Positions 36,324-45,738 of a DNA stretch of 64,000 nucleotides are shown here, in pieces (position 1 is the stretch's first letter; each line of letters starts with the position of its first letter). Origin of the DNA: Paenibacillus sp. GM2. Lineage in GTDB: Bacteria > Bacillota > Bacilli > Paenibacillales > Paenibacillaceae. Where the stretch lies: NCBI RefSeq assembly GCF_900069005.2, contig NZ_LN831279.1, forward strand, positions 2,744,269 to 2,808,268, written 5' to 3'. The notes under the pieces were generated by a model. That model ran no database searches, was not told the origin of the DNA, and saw only the letters and a list, made by a program, of their open reading frames with translations. A program made the position numbers and the translations under genes.

Positions 36324-37439
36324 TTACATGAAAACAAATGGTTCGGTGTTTATTTGCGAAGCATGAACCTTCGTCTCATATTTGTGCTCTGTCAGTTTAT
36401 TAGTCAGCCATTCCGCTACTTTCACTTTCATAATCTTCTCCGCATTATGTCCTGGATCAACGATCGTAATTCCAGCCATAAAAGCGTCCTGAGCCGTATG
36501 GTAATCAACGTCTCCCGTCACGAGCACATCCGCTCCCTGGAACAACGCATGCTTCCAGTACCTGCCCCCGGAACCGCCAAGCACAGCAGCTTTTTTAATA
36601 GACCGATTCATATCGCCTACAACCCTGACAGCTGGAACGTCCAGCTTCACTTTGACACGTTCTACGAACTCCTTCAAGGTGACCGGCTCTGCGAGCTTGC
36701 CAACACGCCCTAAACCTAAGGTACGGCCCTTCAGATCCATCGGATACAAGTCATAAGCTACCTCTTCATACGGATGCTTTTTCAGCATAGCCTGTATGAC
36801 CTGGTTGCGAATACTCGCCGGAACAATCGTCTCGATCCGAATCTCCTCGACCTTCTCCAGCTTGCCTTGCGAACCGATGTATGGGTCTGTCCCTGCCCCA
36901 GGCTTAAACGTTCCGTAACCCTCCATATTAAAGCTGCAATGACTGTAATTCCCGATGGCCCCGGCTCCGGCGTCAAGCATAGCATCAAGCACACGCTGAT
37001 GGTGATCCTTCGGCACGAATACAACCAGCTTGTACAGGTTGTCTGTGTGGATATCTTCTAACGAAGCGCTGGGCTCAAATCCAAGGGCTTCTGCCATCCA
37101 ATCATTCATACCACCTTCTGTAATATCCAGATTTGTATGTGCGATATAGACAGCGATATCGTTCTTGATCAGCTTCTCATAGACCTTACCCATAGGCGTA
37201 TCCACCTGGATCGACGGGAGCGGTCTGAAAATAATCGCATGATGCGCAACGATGAGATTAACGCCGAGTGAAATAGCCTCGTCCACAACCTCCTCATTGA
37301 CATCCAGCGCAACGAGAATACCTGTAATCTCTTTGCTTAAACTGCCCAGCTGCAGCCCAATCTTATCTCCTTCCACAGCAACATGCTTAGGTGCAAGCTG
37401 CTCCATGTACTGAATTACGGTCTGTCCTTTTGCCAGCAT
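36324..37439 (-). CDS. Nif3-like dinuclear metal centre protein (YqfO type)
   Basis: 371 residues. Metal-ligand motifs are LIVAHHAIIF (about 59-68), HTNLD (about 98-102) and the C-terminal VTGDVDYHTAQDAFMAGITIVDPGHNAE. A central insertion (about 130-230, NLYKLVVFVPKDHHQRVLDAML ... GSQGKLEKVEEIRIETIVP) is the CutA/PII-like domain typical of Bacillus YqfO. Biochemical role is unresolved. Its start overlaps the end of trmK by 25 bases, as in the B. subtilis yqfN-yqfO pair. Confidence 0.9.
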   Translation of the reverse strand: MLAKGQTVIQYMEQLAPKHVAVEGDKIGLQLGSLSKEITGILVALDVNEEVVDEAISLGVNLIVAHHAIIFRPLPSIQVDTPMGKVYEKLIKNDIAVYIAHTNLDITEGGMNDWMAEALGFEPSASLEDIHTDNLYKLVVFVPKDHHQRVLDAMLDAGAGAIGNYSHCSFNMEGYGTFKPGAGTDPYIGSQGKLEKVEEIRIETIVPASIRNQVIQAMLKKHPYEEVAYDLYPMDLKGRTLGLGRVGKLAEPVTLKEFVERVKVKLDVPAVRVVGDMNRSIKKAAVLGGSGGRYWKHALFQGADVLVTGDVDYHTAQDAFMAGITIVDPGHNAEKIMKVKVAEWLTNKLTEHKYETKVHASQINTEPFVFM

Positions 37440-38173
37440 GCCAATACCCCCTTAAGCTGTTCTATCTCCTGCCTGAGTTCGCTTTCCCGTTCACGCGAAG
37501 CCTCCTGATCGGATAGGGCGACCTGACGGCAAATGTTCTCCAGCTTCGCGATTTCTCCTTGCCATTTCTTCAATAATGTTGATGAAGGATTCAGTATGAA
37601 TCGAGGTCCAATTTTCAATAACCATGGCTTGGAAACGACAATTCCGCCATCCATAACCTTATTTTGGTACAACCGCTCGTTCAATGCATCAGCGCCAGGA
37701 TCAGCGATAGCCGTCAGCACTTCATAAATCTTCCCGTCTTCCTCCAGGATTTGCTCCTTCTCCAAATACCAGCCGTTCTCAACCAGCCATTGGCGAACAA
37801 ATTCCTCCCCAACATTCGGTTGAAGCACAAGCCGCTTCACACCCTCAAGCTTATCCCTTCCACCTGAAAGTATAGATACGATTAAGGCTCCGCCCATTCC
37901 GGCAATCGTAATCGTATCGACCTCTCCGGGGCTGATGACGGCCAAACCGTCGCCTTTGCGGACAGAGATACGACGATGTTCCCCGGCCTCGGCAACCTGT
38001 CTCTGAGCGGCCTCCAAGGGGCCATCATTCACTTCCCCAGCGACGGCATAGGAGGCTTTGCCATTCTTCACTGCATAGACTGGCAGCAGCGCATGATCCG
38101 ATCCAATATCGGCCATTCTGCATCCAAGCGAAAGCTCCTCTGCAATGACCTGTAATCTTGCTGATAGTTTCAT
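37415..38173 (-). CDS. trmK: tRNA (adenine22-N1)-methyltransferase TrmK
   Basis: SAM-dependent enzyme that N1-methylates A22 of tRNA. From the ATG at 38171-38173 the protein has 252 residues: MKLSARLQVIAEEL, then the SAM motif ADIGSDHALLP (21-31), TIAGMGGALI and a C-terminal coiled coil (about 205-245, LENICRQVALSDQEASRERE). Upstream starts are not favoured. Next to rpoD and yqfO as in B. subtilis yqfN. Confidence 0.92.
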   Translation of the reverse strand: MKLSARLQVIAEELSLGCRMADIGSDHALLPVYAVKNGKASYAVAGEVNDGPLEAAQRQVAEAGEHRRISVRKGDGLAVISPGEVDTITIAGMGGALIVSILSGGRDKLEGVKRLVLQPNVGEEFVRQWLVENGWYLEKEQILEEDGKIYEVLTAIADPGADALNERLYQNKVMDGGIVVSKPWLLKIGPRFILNPSSTLLKKWQGEIAKLENICRQVALSDQEASRERESELRQEIEQLKGVLACWQKDRP

Positions 38174-38414
38174 TAAGAAAATTACACCACCCGTTTTATT
38201 TACTGCCATAACCTGATTTACAAACTAAGTATTCAGAAAAATCCCCACAAGAAGAAAACAATTACAAGCTTTACAGCAATTTGCATTAGCTTGGAAAAAA
38301 AGTTAAAATAAAGACCAATAGCAGTGAACAACAAGAAGGCCATTCATCGAACTTAGGAATTACAATACTTCCTTGGTGTATTACATGCACTCGCGGCTAA
38401 GGTCAGAATGAAAA

Positions 38415-38450
38415 AATAGACCTCGCTGCCTGGCTGCAGAAGGTCTATTC
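38415..38450 (-). terminator. Terminator after rpoD
   Basis: AATAGACCT and AGGTCTATT form a 9-bp stem, with TTTTCATT following on the minus strand. The rest of the 38174-38454 gap shows no gene. Confidence 0.85.
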
Positions 38451-38454
38451 AACG

Positions 38455-39582
38455 CTATTCCAGGAAATCCTTGAGCCGTTTGCTGCGGCTTGGATGACGA
38501 AGCTTGCGGAGCGCCTTCGCTTCAATCTGGCGAATCCTCTCCCTTGTTACACCGAATACCTTGCCTACTTCCTCCAAGGTCCTGGTTCGGCCATCGTCGA
38601 GTCCAAAACGCAGGCGAAGCACATTCTCTTCCCTCTCGGTAAGAGTGTCAAGGACATCCTCCAGCTGTTCTTTGAGAAGCTCATAAGCTGCGGCGTCCGC
38701 TGGCGCCAACGCCTCCTGATCTTCGATGAAATCGCCCAGATGGGAATCATCTTCCTCACCGATCGGCGTTTCCAGAGATACAGGCTCCTGTGCGATCTTC
38801 ATGATCTCGCGGACCTTCTCCACGCTCAGATCCATCTCTGCGGCAATTTCCTCCGGAGCAGGCTCACGGCCGAGCTCCTGCAATAGCTGACGGGATACTC
38901 TGATCAGCTTATTAATCGTCTCCACCATATGAACGGGAATCCGAATCGTTCTTGCTTGGTCGGCAATCGCACGGGTAATCGCCTGACGGATCCACCAGGT
39001 TGCATAAGTGCTGAATTTGAAGCCCTTCTTGTGGTCGAACTTCTCGACGGCCTTGATCAGACCCATGTTCCCTTCCTGAATCAGATCCAGGAACAACATG
39101 CCGCGCCCTACATAACGCTTGGCAATGCTGACAACCAGACGCAGATTCGCCTCAGCCAGACGGCGCTTTGCTTCCTCATCGCCATTTTCGATTCGCTTCG
39201 CAAGCTCCATCTCATCTTCAGCAGTTAACAGCGGAACGCGTCCGATCTCCTTCAAATACATTCGCACCGGATCATTGATCTTAATGCCCGGCGGAAGCGA
39301 TAGATCATCATCGTAATTGAAATCGTCATTATTCTCGCGGTCCTCGTCGTCACTGCGACTCGTCAGCTCTGCATCACTGTCCCCGTTTACATCTATCCCA
39401 AGATCTCCAAGATGCTCAAAAAATTCATCCATCTGCTCAGGGTCCTGATCGAAGGGAGACAACTTCTCCATAATTTCTTTGTAGGTCAGAGAAGATTTCT
39501 TCTTCCCTTGTTCAATCAAGCGCTCTTTCACTTGATCTAACGTCAAATCCGTTTCTAGTTCAGTATGTTGATCATTCGCCAT
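38455..39582 (-). CDS. rpoD: RNA polymerase primary sigma factor (RpoD/SigA)
   Basis: Housekeeping sigma factor. Start ATG at 39580-39582 after GGGAGGAGGG gives 375 residues. Region 1.1 is followed by an acidic stretch (about 78-100), region 1.2 (DPVRMYLKEIGRVPLLTAEDE), region 2 with LFLDLIQEGNMGLIKAVEKFD and the -10-recognising YATWWIRQAITRAI, and region 4 ending in VFGVTRERIRQIEAKALRKLRHP. It follows dnaG by 43 bases in the conserved primase-sigma operon. Confidence 0.97.
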   Translation of the reverse strand: MANDQHTELETDLTLDQVKERLIEQGKKKSSLTYKEIMEKLSPFDQDPEQMDEFFEHLGDLGIDVNGDSDAELTSRSDDEDRENNDDFNYDDDLSLPPGIKINDPVRMYLKEIGRVPLLTAEDEMELAKRIENGDEEAKRRLAEANLRLVVSIAKRYVGRGMLFLDLIQEGNMGLIKAVEKFDHKKGFKFSTYATWWIRQAITRAIADQARTIRIPVHMVETINKLIRVSRQLLQELGREPAPEEIAAEMDLSVEKVREIMKIAQEPVSLETPIGEEDDSHLGDFIEDQEALAPADAAAYELLKEQLEDVLDTLTEREENVLRLRFGLDDGRTRTLEEVGKVFGVTRERIRQIEAKALRKLRHPSRSKRLKDFLE

Positions 39583-39625
39583 ATTGGGCTCCCTCCTCCC
39601 TAGAAACATCCAAAGTCCAAACCTC

Positions 39626-41446
39626 TTACTGTCTCTCTAGGGCAATAATCTCACTTGCAATTTGTGCCGCGCGTATAAAGTCACCGGCTCGTTCGGACGA
39701 GACCATCTCTTCTTTTTTGCGCTTAATTTGTTCCAGAAGCGGAAACCGCCGGATTTCCCGGATGCAATCGTCCAATTCCAGAAAGCTCCATTCTCTCGGA
39801 ATATCCATCATAGCGATCGCAACTACGGTCTTCTCCAGACGATCATCCTCAAGCGAGGATACAAACCGGCTCGCATCCGGCTCTTTTCCTTGCGCATAAT
39901 AGGCGTATAGATAAGCAGCAATCGCCGCATGATCATCGATGTTAAAATCATCTCCAAGATGTTTGCTCACATATTGAGCAACCTCTTCATCCTGGAGCAT
40001 ATAGAACAGCAATCTTCGCTCTGCGACCTGATAAGCAGGCAGCAGCGTCGGCATTGACGCCTGCCCCGTTTTATGCCTACCATTATTCCACCTTTTGGCC
40101 TTATTATCCCCTGCGGGAGCCTTTTTTTGCATAGCCTGGCGCAATTCATTGCATTCCTGCTTCAGACTGTCAAATGACACCTGCAGATCCGCTGATAAAT
40201 CCTGCAAATAGATTTCGCGTTCCGTAGGTGATGGCAAAGGGGCTATAATTTCCAGAGCATCTTTGATATAGGCAATCTTTCCGTCTTCCTCTAGCAGTAT
40301 ATGGTTTTTTTTCAGATATATAAGCTTAAATTTGACGGATGTAACAGCTCCATCCAACACTTGCGATTTGAAACGCTCGGCTCCGTATTTCTGAATGAAC
40401 TCATCCGGATCGAGCCCATCGCTTAACAGGGCTATTTTTGTATTGAAGCCGACTCCTTCCAGAATCGATATGCTCTTCAGAGCCGCGGCTTGTCCGGCAT
40501 TATCACCGTCATAACAGACGATCACCTCATCCGCCAGACTTCTCATTATGTTCGCATGACTCTCCGTTAGCGACGTTCCCATTGTGGCAACGCCATTATG
40601 AACCCCTGAATCCCAGGCGCTGATTACATCGCCATATCCTTCGAACAGGACAAATTGCCTTGTTTTGCGAATATCGGTCTTGGCCTGATGCAGGTTATAT
40701 AACGTCCGGCTCTTGCTGAACAATCTACTCTCCGGTGAATTCAAGTACTTCGGCTGTCCGTCGCCAAGAATTCTGCCGGCAAAAGCAATCACCTTCCCAG
40801 TCCGATTATGCAGCGGAAAGATGACCCGGTCACGGAAGCGATCCACAAAACCTGTTCCATCCTGCTTGGAAGAGATCAATCCGCCTTTCTCCATGGCTTT
40901 CAGATCGAAAGAGCGCTTGTCCAAAAACTGGACGAGTGTATCCCAACGCGCAGGTGCATAACCGATTTGGAAAGTATCGATCGCCTTGTCATTAATGCCT
41001 CTAGACCTCAGATATTCCAAGGCCGGTTTGCCATGCTCTGTATTCCTCAATAAATAATGATACAGCTTGGAGGTCCATTCATGAGCCTGCAGCAACTGCT
41101 CAAGTTCCATATCTCGGGGCGATCCACCCTGGCCTCCCATTCCGTCTTCAAACGGAATATGGGCCTCTTCCGCCATTACTCTTACGGCCTCAGGGAAAGT
41201 TAATCCTTCGATTTCCATCCTGAATTTGATGGCATTTCCGCCTTTACCACAGCCATAACAATGGAAGATCTGCCGTTCGGGTGTAACCGTAAAAGAGGGC
41301 GTCTTCTCTGAATGGAATGGACATAGCCCTTTCATATACTTACCCTGTTTCGTCAGATGAACGTGTTTGCCAACCGTGTCGACGATATCATGTTGCCGCA
41401 AGACTGCCTCGATGACTTCCTCCGGAATTCCTCTTCCGGTACTCAT
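39626..41446 (-). CDS. dnaG: DNA primase DnaG
   Basis: Makes RNA primers for replication. The 606 residues contain the zinc-binding domain C42-H45-C63-C66 (LCPFHSEKTPSF ... FHCYGCGKGGN), the catalytic core with a Toprim region (about 265-345; FEGYGDVISAWD, CYDGDNAG) and a C-terminal helicase-binding region after a short basic linker (about 430-460). A long-class copy of the dispersed element starts 23 bases upstream of the ATG. Confidence 0.96.
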   Translation of the reverse strand: MSTGRGIPEEVIEAVLRQHDIVDTVGKHVHLTKQGKYMKGLCPFHSEKTPSFTVTPERQIFHCYGCGKGGNAIKFRMEIEGLTFPEAVRVMAEEAHIPFEDGMGGQGGSPRDMELEQLLQAHEWTSKLYHYLLRNTEHGKPALEYLRSRGINDKAIDTFQIGYAPARWDTLVQFLDKRSFDLKAMEKGGLISSKQDGTGFVDRFRDRVIFPLHNRTGKVIAFAGRILGDGQPKYLNSPESRLFSKSRTLYNLHQAKTDIRKTRQFVLFEGYGDVISAWDSGVHNGVATMGTSLTESHANIMRSLADEVIVCYDGDNAGQAAALKSISILEGVGFNTKIALLSDGLDPDEFIQKYGAERFKSQVLDGAVTSVKFKLIYLKKNHILLEEDGKIAYIKDALEIIAPLPSPTEREIYLQDLSADLQVSFDSLKQECNELRQAMQKKAPAGDNKAKRWNNGRHKTGQASMPTLLPAYQVAERRLLFYMLQDEEVAQYVSKHLGDDFNIDDHAAIAAYLYAYYAQGKEPDASRFVSSLEDDRLEKTVVAIAMMDIPREWSFLELDDCIREIRRFPLLEQIKRKKEEMVSSERAGDFIRAAQIASEIIALERQ

Positions 41447-41468
41447 CTAAACCACCTTCATCTTTCAA

Positions 41469-41712
41469 GAGGTAATTCAAAAAGTTTGCTTTGATCGCAA
41501 ATAACGCAGGTAAACCCTTCGACATCGAATCTCGAACTCAGCCGGGGCAAGCGAATGCTTAAGAAGTCATGTTTCCTAACGCAAACACCTCAGGGCTCAC
41601 GTAAAACAAAGACTTCCCGGGTCGTTTCCTATCGAAAACGCGCAGCTCCGCGCCTCACACCCTGGCTTCCTCCAACCTTCTTGATGCTGAGAGTCAAACT
41701 TTTTGAACACGC
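41469..41712 (-). repeat. Dispersed intergenic element, copy E (long class)
   Basis: About 240 bp with perfect 13-bp terminal inverted repeats TTCAAAAAGTTTG (41476-41488) and CAAACTTTTTGAA (41695-41707), plus outer AGGT/ACCT. It has a diverged core CATCGAATCTCGAACTCAGC, an extra internal block (GTTTCCTAACGC...CGGGTCGTTTCC) and the shared segment CTTCCTCCAACCTTCTTGATGCTGA. It fills most of the 41447-41789 gap upstream of dnaG; no gene is there. Confidence 0.85.
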
Positions 41713-41789
41713 ACCTAAGTTAGAATATTTCACAGCCGAACTTAGGCCGTTAAAATGACTTCTAACCCGTAAATATAAATTCGCTAAAA

Positions 41790-42242
41790 TTAGTTATTCT
41801 CCTGCAAATCTTGCAAAAGTTTTGACAACATATATTGAAAGTGAGCGCGGTCCACGTCGGTAAAAGGCTTGGGCCCCTTGGCATAGCGCCCTCCGCGCCG
41901 CGCTTTGGCATGATAATGCCTGCGTTCAAGCAAATAATCAATATTCCCCGGGTGATATAATTCGCCCCGGGGAGACAATGTTCTACAATGTTTAGCTAAC
42001 GTCAACGCAGCGAGACCATAATCCTGGGTCACTACGATATCATCCTTGACGATATGATTGGCAATATACATATCTGCACTCTGCGAGCTTCGGTCGACAT
42101 GGATAATTTGCACTCCCTGCTCAGCCTGAAGCTCGTGATCATAAGAAGAAACCATAAGCACCTGCGCACCAAAATCGTGAGCTGTCTCAATAATTTCCCG
42201 TTTTACCGGGCAGGAATCCGCATCCACGACAATTCGAGCCAT
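41790..42242 (-). CDS. YaiI/YqxD family protein (DUF188)
   Basis: 150 residues from the ATG at 42240-42242, with GGAGG about 11 bases upstream. Family motifs are IVVDADSCPVK near the N-terminus, HVDRSSQSADMYIAN, DIVVTQDYGLAALTLAK and the C-terminal GPKPFTDVDRAHF. The fold is PIN-like and acidic residues are conserved; function is not established. B. subtilis yqxD also lies just upstream of dnaG. Confidence 0.9.
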   Translation of the reverse strand: MARIVVDADSCPVKREIIETAHDFGAQVLMVSSYDHELQAEQGVQIIHVDRSSQSADMYIANHIVKDDIVVTQDYGLAALTLAKHCRTLSPRGELYHPGNIDYLLERRHYHAKARRGGRYAKGPKPFTDVDRAHFQYMLSKLLQDLQENN

Positions 42243-42265
42243 TTGCCGGACTTCCTCCATTTCCG

Positions 42266-44344
42266 CTATGCCCAGACCAGCTTGCCAAAGTCGGCAAACA
42301 CCTTAAGATCCTCATCGATAGCCGCCAGCAAGGCCAGACGGTTCGTACGGATCTCTTCATCGTCCGCCATAACCATAACTTTATCGAAGAAATTTGTAAT
42401 GGATGCTTGCAATCCGCCAAGCAGATTTAAAGCTTCCGCTTCGTGTCTTTCCGCCAGCTTGCTGCGATAGTCTTCCGTCATCGACCGCCATGCATCATAG
42501 AGCTGTTGCTCGGCAGGATCGCTGAGCAAGTCGAAGCGAACCTTCATCGCCGAGGCTTTGGCTGCCAGATTGCTTACACGTCCGAAAGATTCAACCGTTG
42601 TTTTGAAGTCCCCCTGATTCGTCACCGCATCCATCAGGGCATTGCCGCGCTGAACAACGGAGACGACATCATCATATCCTGCTGCGATGACCGCTTCAAC
42701 CACATCATAACGCAAGCTGTCGGACAGCGTTCTTTTCACACGAAGACCGAAGAATTCCAGCAAGTCGCGCATAATTTCTTCCTCAGTACGCTTCAGCCCG
42801 TGGAAATTCGCATGAGTCTCCAAGGAAATTTTGAAAATATCGTTCAGGCTAACCGACAATTTATGCTCCAAAATAATCTGTACAATACCTGCCGCTTGAC
42901 GGCGTAATCCGTATGGATCCTGTGATCCGGTTGGAATAATGCCGATCGAGAAGCAGCCGGTAATCGTATCTATTTTATCCGCAATACTAACAATTGAACC
43001 AATCTCCGAAGCAGGAACCTCGTCTCCGGCAAAACGCGGTTGATAATGTTCAAATACGGCTTTGGCTACCGCTTCCGGCTCCCCGGCTTTGCGGGCATAA
43101 TCCTCACCCATAACACCTTGCAGTTCCGGGAATTCACCTACCATTTGCGTAACCAGGTCGAATTTGCAAATCTCGGCTGTACGGCTGATCATCTCAGCTA
43201 CCCCGGATTCTACGCCAAGCAGGTGCGAGAGCTTCTCGGCATTCCGGCGAATGCGGCGTACTTTATCTCCTACCGTTCCCAACTCTTCATGGAAGACGAT
43301 GCTTTCCAGCTTGGACAAGGCATCCTTAATCTGCAGCTTTTGATCCTCTTCATAGAAGAACTTCGCATCAGACAGGCGTGCGCGCAGCACCTTTTCATTC
43401 CCGCGGGAGATGGTGTCAAGATGCTCAGCGTTCCCGTTGCGCACCGTTACGAAATATGGAAGCAAATCTCCTTCGTTGTTCAATACCGGGAAATAACGTT
43501 GATGCTCGCGCATGGAAGTGATAAGCACTTCCTTGGGAATGTTCAAGAAAGATTCCTCGAACCTCCCGTAAAGAGCGGTTGGTGTTTCAACCAGAAACAA
43601 AACTTCCTCCAGCAAGTCATCCTTAACGGCGATATTCCAGCCTTTTTCAGAAGCCAGTGCCGCAATTTGCTCTTCAATAAGCTTCTGGCGCTCATTTACA
43701 TCAACAATCACATGCTCGGCACGCAAGGCTTCAACATAATTGGCTGGTTCTGAAATAACGGTATCCTGACCAAGGAAACGATGTCCCCTTGTTACGTTCC
43801 CGGATTTAACACCGGCGATTTCCAGCTCGATAATTTGCGATCCGAACAGGGCAACGATCCAACGAATCGGGCGTACAAATTTAAAGTCATGATTGCCCCA
43901 GCGCATATTTTTCGGAAAATTCATCGCATGCATAATGCCCAGCAGTCCTTCCGATACGATGGAAGCTGTCTCCACACCGGTGCGGCTCTTGCTGACATAG
44001 ACATACTCTGTTCCGCCCAGATCTTTGAAAGTAAACTGATCCGGTGCCGCTCCTTGACTGCGGGCAAATCCAAGCGCGGCTTTACTCCACTCTCCATTTT
44101 CGTCCAAAGCAATTTTACGGGATGGCCCTTTGACCTCTTCATGAACATCTTCCTGCTTCTCGGCCACATCCTTGACAAGCACAGCCAGACGGCGCGGTGA
44201 TGCATAGCTTAGGACGGCACCATGTGTAATTACTGAATCATCCAGCCATTTGCCCAATCGTTCCGCCAACTGCTCCATCGCCCCACGGATAAAACGGGCA
44301 GGCATTTCCTCTAAACCGATCTCAAACAATAAATCTTTAGACAT
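42266..44344 (-). CDS. glyS: Glycyl-tRNA synthetase beta subunit
   Basis: Beta subunit of the bacterial alpha2beta2 glycyl-tRNA synthetase, involved in tRNA binding. Start ATG at 44342-44344 follows GAAAGGGGG, giving 692 residues. The N-terminus MSKDLLFEIGLEEMPARFI and segments FPKNMRWG, HQRYFPV and DPYGLRRQAAGIV are characteristic, as is the C-terminal anticodon-binding DALR-like region. It overlaps glyQ by 8 bases. Confidence 0.96.
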   Translation of the reverse strand: MSKDLLFEIGLEEMPARFIRGAMEQLAERLGKWLDDSVITHGAVLSYASPRRLAVLVKDVAEKQEDVHEEVKGPSRKIALDENGEWSKAALGFARSQGAAPDQFTFKDLGGTEYVYVSKSRTGVETASIVSEGLLGIMHAMNFPKNMRWGNHDFKFVRPIRWIVALFGSQIIELEIAGVKSGNVTRGHRFLGQDTVISEPANYVEALRAEHVIVDVNERQKLIEEQIAALASEKGWNIAVKDDLLEEVLFLVETPTALYGRFEESFLNIPKEVLITSMREHQRYFPVLNNEGDLLPYFVTVRNGNAEHLDTISRGNEKVLRARLSDAKFFYEEDQKLQIKDALSKLESIVFHEELGTVGDKVRRIRRNAEKLSHLLGVESGVAEMISRTAEICKFDLVTQMVGEFPELQGVMGEDYARKAGEPEAVAKAVFEHYQPRFAGDEVPASEIGSIVSIADKIDTITGCFSIGIIPTGSQDPYGLRRQAAGIVQIILEHKLSVSLNDIFKISLETHANFHGLKRTEEEIMRDLLEFFGLRVKRTLSDSLRYDVVEAVIAAGYDDVVSVVQRGNALMDAVTNQGDFKTTVESFGRVSNLAAKASAMKVRFDLLSDPAEQQLYDAWRSMTEDYRSKLAERHEAEALNLLGGLQASITNFFDKVMVMADDEEIRTNRLALLAAIDEDLKVFADFGKLVWA

Positions 44345-45224
44345 GTGCAGCGCCCCCTTTCTCAAGCATTGGGAATCCCAATTTCTCGCGTTCCTCCAAA
44401 TAAGTTGCCGCAACTTGACGGGCTAGATTACGAATCCGGGTGATGTAACCGGTCCGCTCCGTTACGCTGATTGCCCCTCTGGCATCAAGCAAGTTGAACG
44501 CATGCGAGCATTTCAGCACATAATCATATGCCGGGAATACAAGATGCTGATCCATCGCTTTGTTCGCTTCCTGCTCATACATGTTGAACAAGGTGAATAG
44601 CATTTTTACGTCCGAGATTTCAAACGTATATTTCGAATGTTCAAATTCGGCCTGGTGGAATACATCTCCATAGCTCGTTCCATCCACCCACTCCAGATCG
44701 AACACATTTTCTTTATCCTGGATATATGAAGCAAGCCGCTCCATACCATAAGTAATCTCCACTGCTACAGGATTAGCTTCAATTCCGCCAACCTGCTGGA
44801 AATAAGTAAATTGTGTAATTTCCATGCCGTCCAGCCAAACTTCCCAACCAAGCCCCCAAGCGCCAAGGCCCGGATGCTCCCAGTTATCCTCTACAAAGCG
44901 AATATCATGCTCCAGCGGATTGATTCCAAGACGCTTCAGGCTTTCCAAATAAATTTCCTGAATATTGTCAGGGGAGGGCTTGATGATGACTTGGAACTGG
45001 TGATGCTGATACAGACGGTTCGGATTCTCGCCATATCGTCCGTCCGCCGGACGACGGGATGGCTCTACATAAGCGACTCTCCATGGCTCTGGTCCAATTG
45101 AGCGAAGGAAGGTCATCGGATTAAGCGTCCCCGCTCCCTTCTCCACATCATACGGCTGCACGACAATGCAATCTTGCTCCGACCAGAACTGCTGCAGGGT
45201 CAGAATCATTTGTTGGAAATTCAT
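44337..45224 (-). CDS. glyQ: Glycyl-tRNA synthetase alpha subunit
   Basis: Catalytic class II synthetase subunit. Start ATG at 45222-45224 after AAAGGAG gives 295 residues (MNFQQMILTLQQFW). Motifs include MTFLRSIGPEPWRVAYVEPSRRPADGRYGENPNR, VLKCSHAFNLLDARGAISVTER and the C-terminal ARQVAATYLEERE. A glycine T-box leader precedes it. Confidence 0.97.
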   Translation of the reverse strand: MNFQQMILTLQQFWSEQDCIVVQPYDVEKGAGTLNPMTFLRSIGPEPWRVAYVEPSRRPADGRYGENPNRLYQHHQFQVIIKPSPDNIQEIYLESLKRLGINPLEHDIRFVEDNWEHPGLGAWGLGWEVWLDGMEITQFTYFQQVGGIEANPVAVEITYGMERLASYIQDKENVFDLEWVDGTSYGDVFHQAEFEHSKYTFEISDVKMLFTLFNMYEQEANKAMDQHLVFPAYDYVLKCSHAFNLLDARGAISVTERTGYITRIRNLARQVAATYLEEREKLGFPMLEKGGAAHV

Positions 45225-45350
45225 GAACCACAACTCCTTTGTTTGTTAAATGCGAAAATATCGGCTGAACAGAACATTATGCCCGGTTGCAAGCTTTGCA
45301 GCTTATCCCGATGATCTATTATTCAGCTTCACTCCCGGCGTCCGGAAGAG

Positions 45351-45625
45351 TACGCAAAAAAGCTCTCTTCCTCCACGCCTGTAACCAGACGTAGGGACGA
45401 GAGCTATAGCTTTCCCGCGGTTCCACCCTACTTGATTTGCCAACTTTTTTGAATATTTATCAAAAAGAAAGTTTAGCAAATCCGCTTTTCACGAACAATT
45501 CTTCATGCTCCCGGGCTGCCATTTCATGGACTAATCCGACCGGGCTTACACCTTCCCCGGCTCGCTTCATGCAGATGTAGACTCCATTACTTGTCCCGCT
45601 CAACACATGAATCTCCATATAGAGA
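45351..45625 (-). promoter_or_regulatory. T-box leader controlling glyQS
   Basis: tRNA-sensing leader that reads uncharged tRNA-Gly. On the minus strand the T-box GTAGGGTGGAACCGCGG (about 45417-45433) is clear. It is followed by a terminator AGCTCTCGTCCCTACG..CGTGGAGGAAGAGAGCT and TTTTTT ending near 45354. Upstream, GGACAAGTAATGG and GGTGTAAGCCCGG look like stem I parts. GGC within ATGGCAGCCC is a possible glycine specifier codon, tentative. The 60-codon open frame at 45460-45642 is this leader, not a gene. Confidence 0.9.
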
Positions 45626-45626
45626 T

Positions 45627-45690
45627 TGCTCAAAAAAGTCACTTTTGATCCTGCGCTTCGATGCTGACCAACCGACCTTTTTAAACTCGT
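45627..45690 (-). repeat. Dispersed element, minimal copy F
   Basis: About 65 bp. The left end TTGCTCAAAAAAGTCACTTTTGATC and right end CCTTTTTAAAC are joined almost directly, with a remnant GCTTCGATGCTGA between. It looks like an internally deleted copy. It abuts the 5' end of the glyQ T-box leader. Confidence 0.65.
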
Positions 45691-45738
45691 ACTAACTGGA
45701 GAAATTCTAGTAAATTATAAATAATTACAGATAGAATG

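Noticed and set aside
43040..43753. 237-residue plus-strand open frame
   Set aside because: Antisense to glyS, which has clear synthetase sequence.
45460..45642. 60-residue open frame on the minus strand
   Set aside because: It lies within the glyQ T-box leader, whose conserved RNA sequence explains it.
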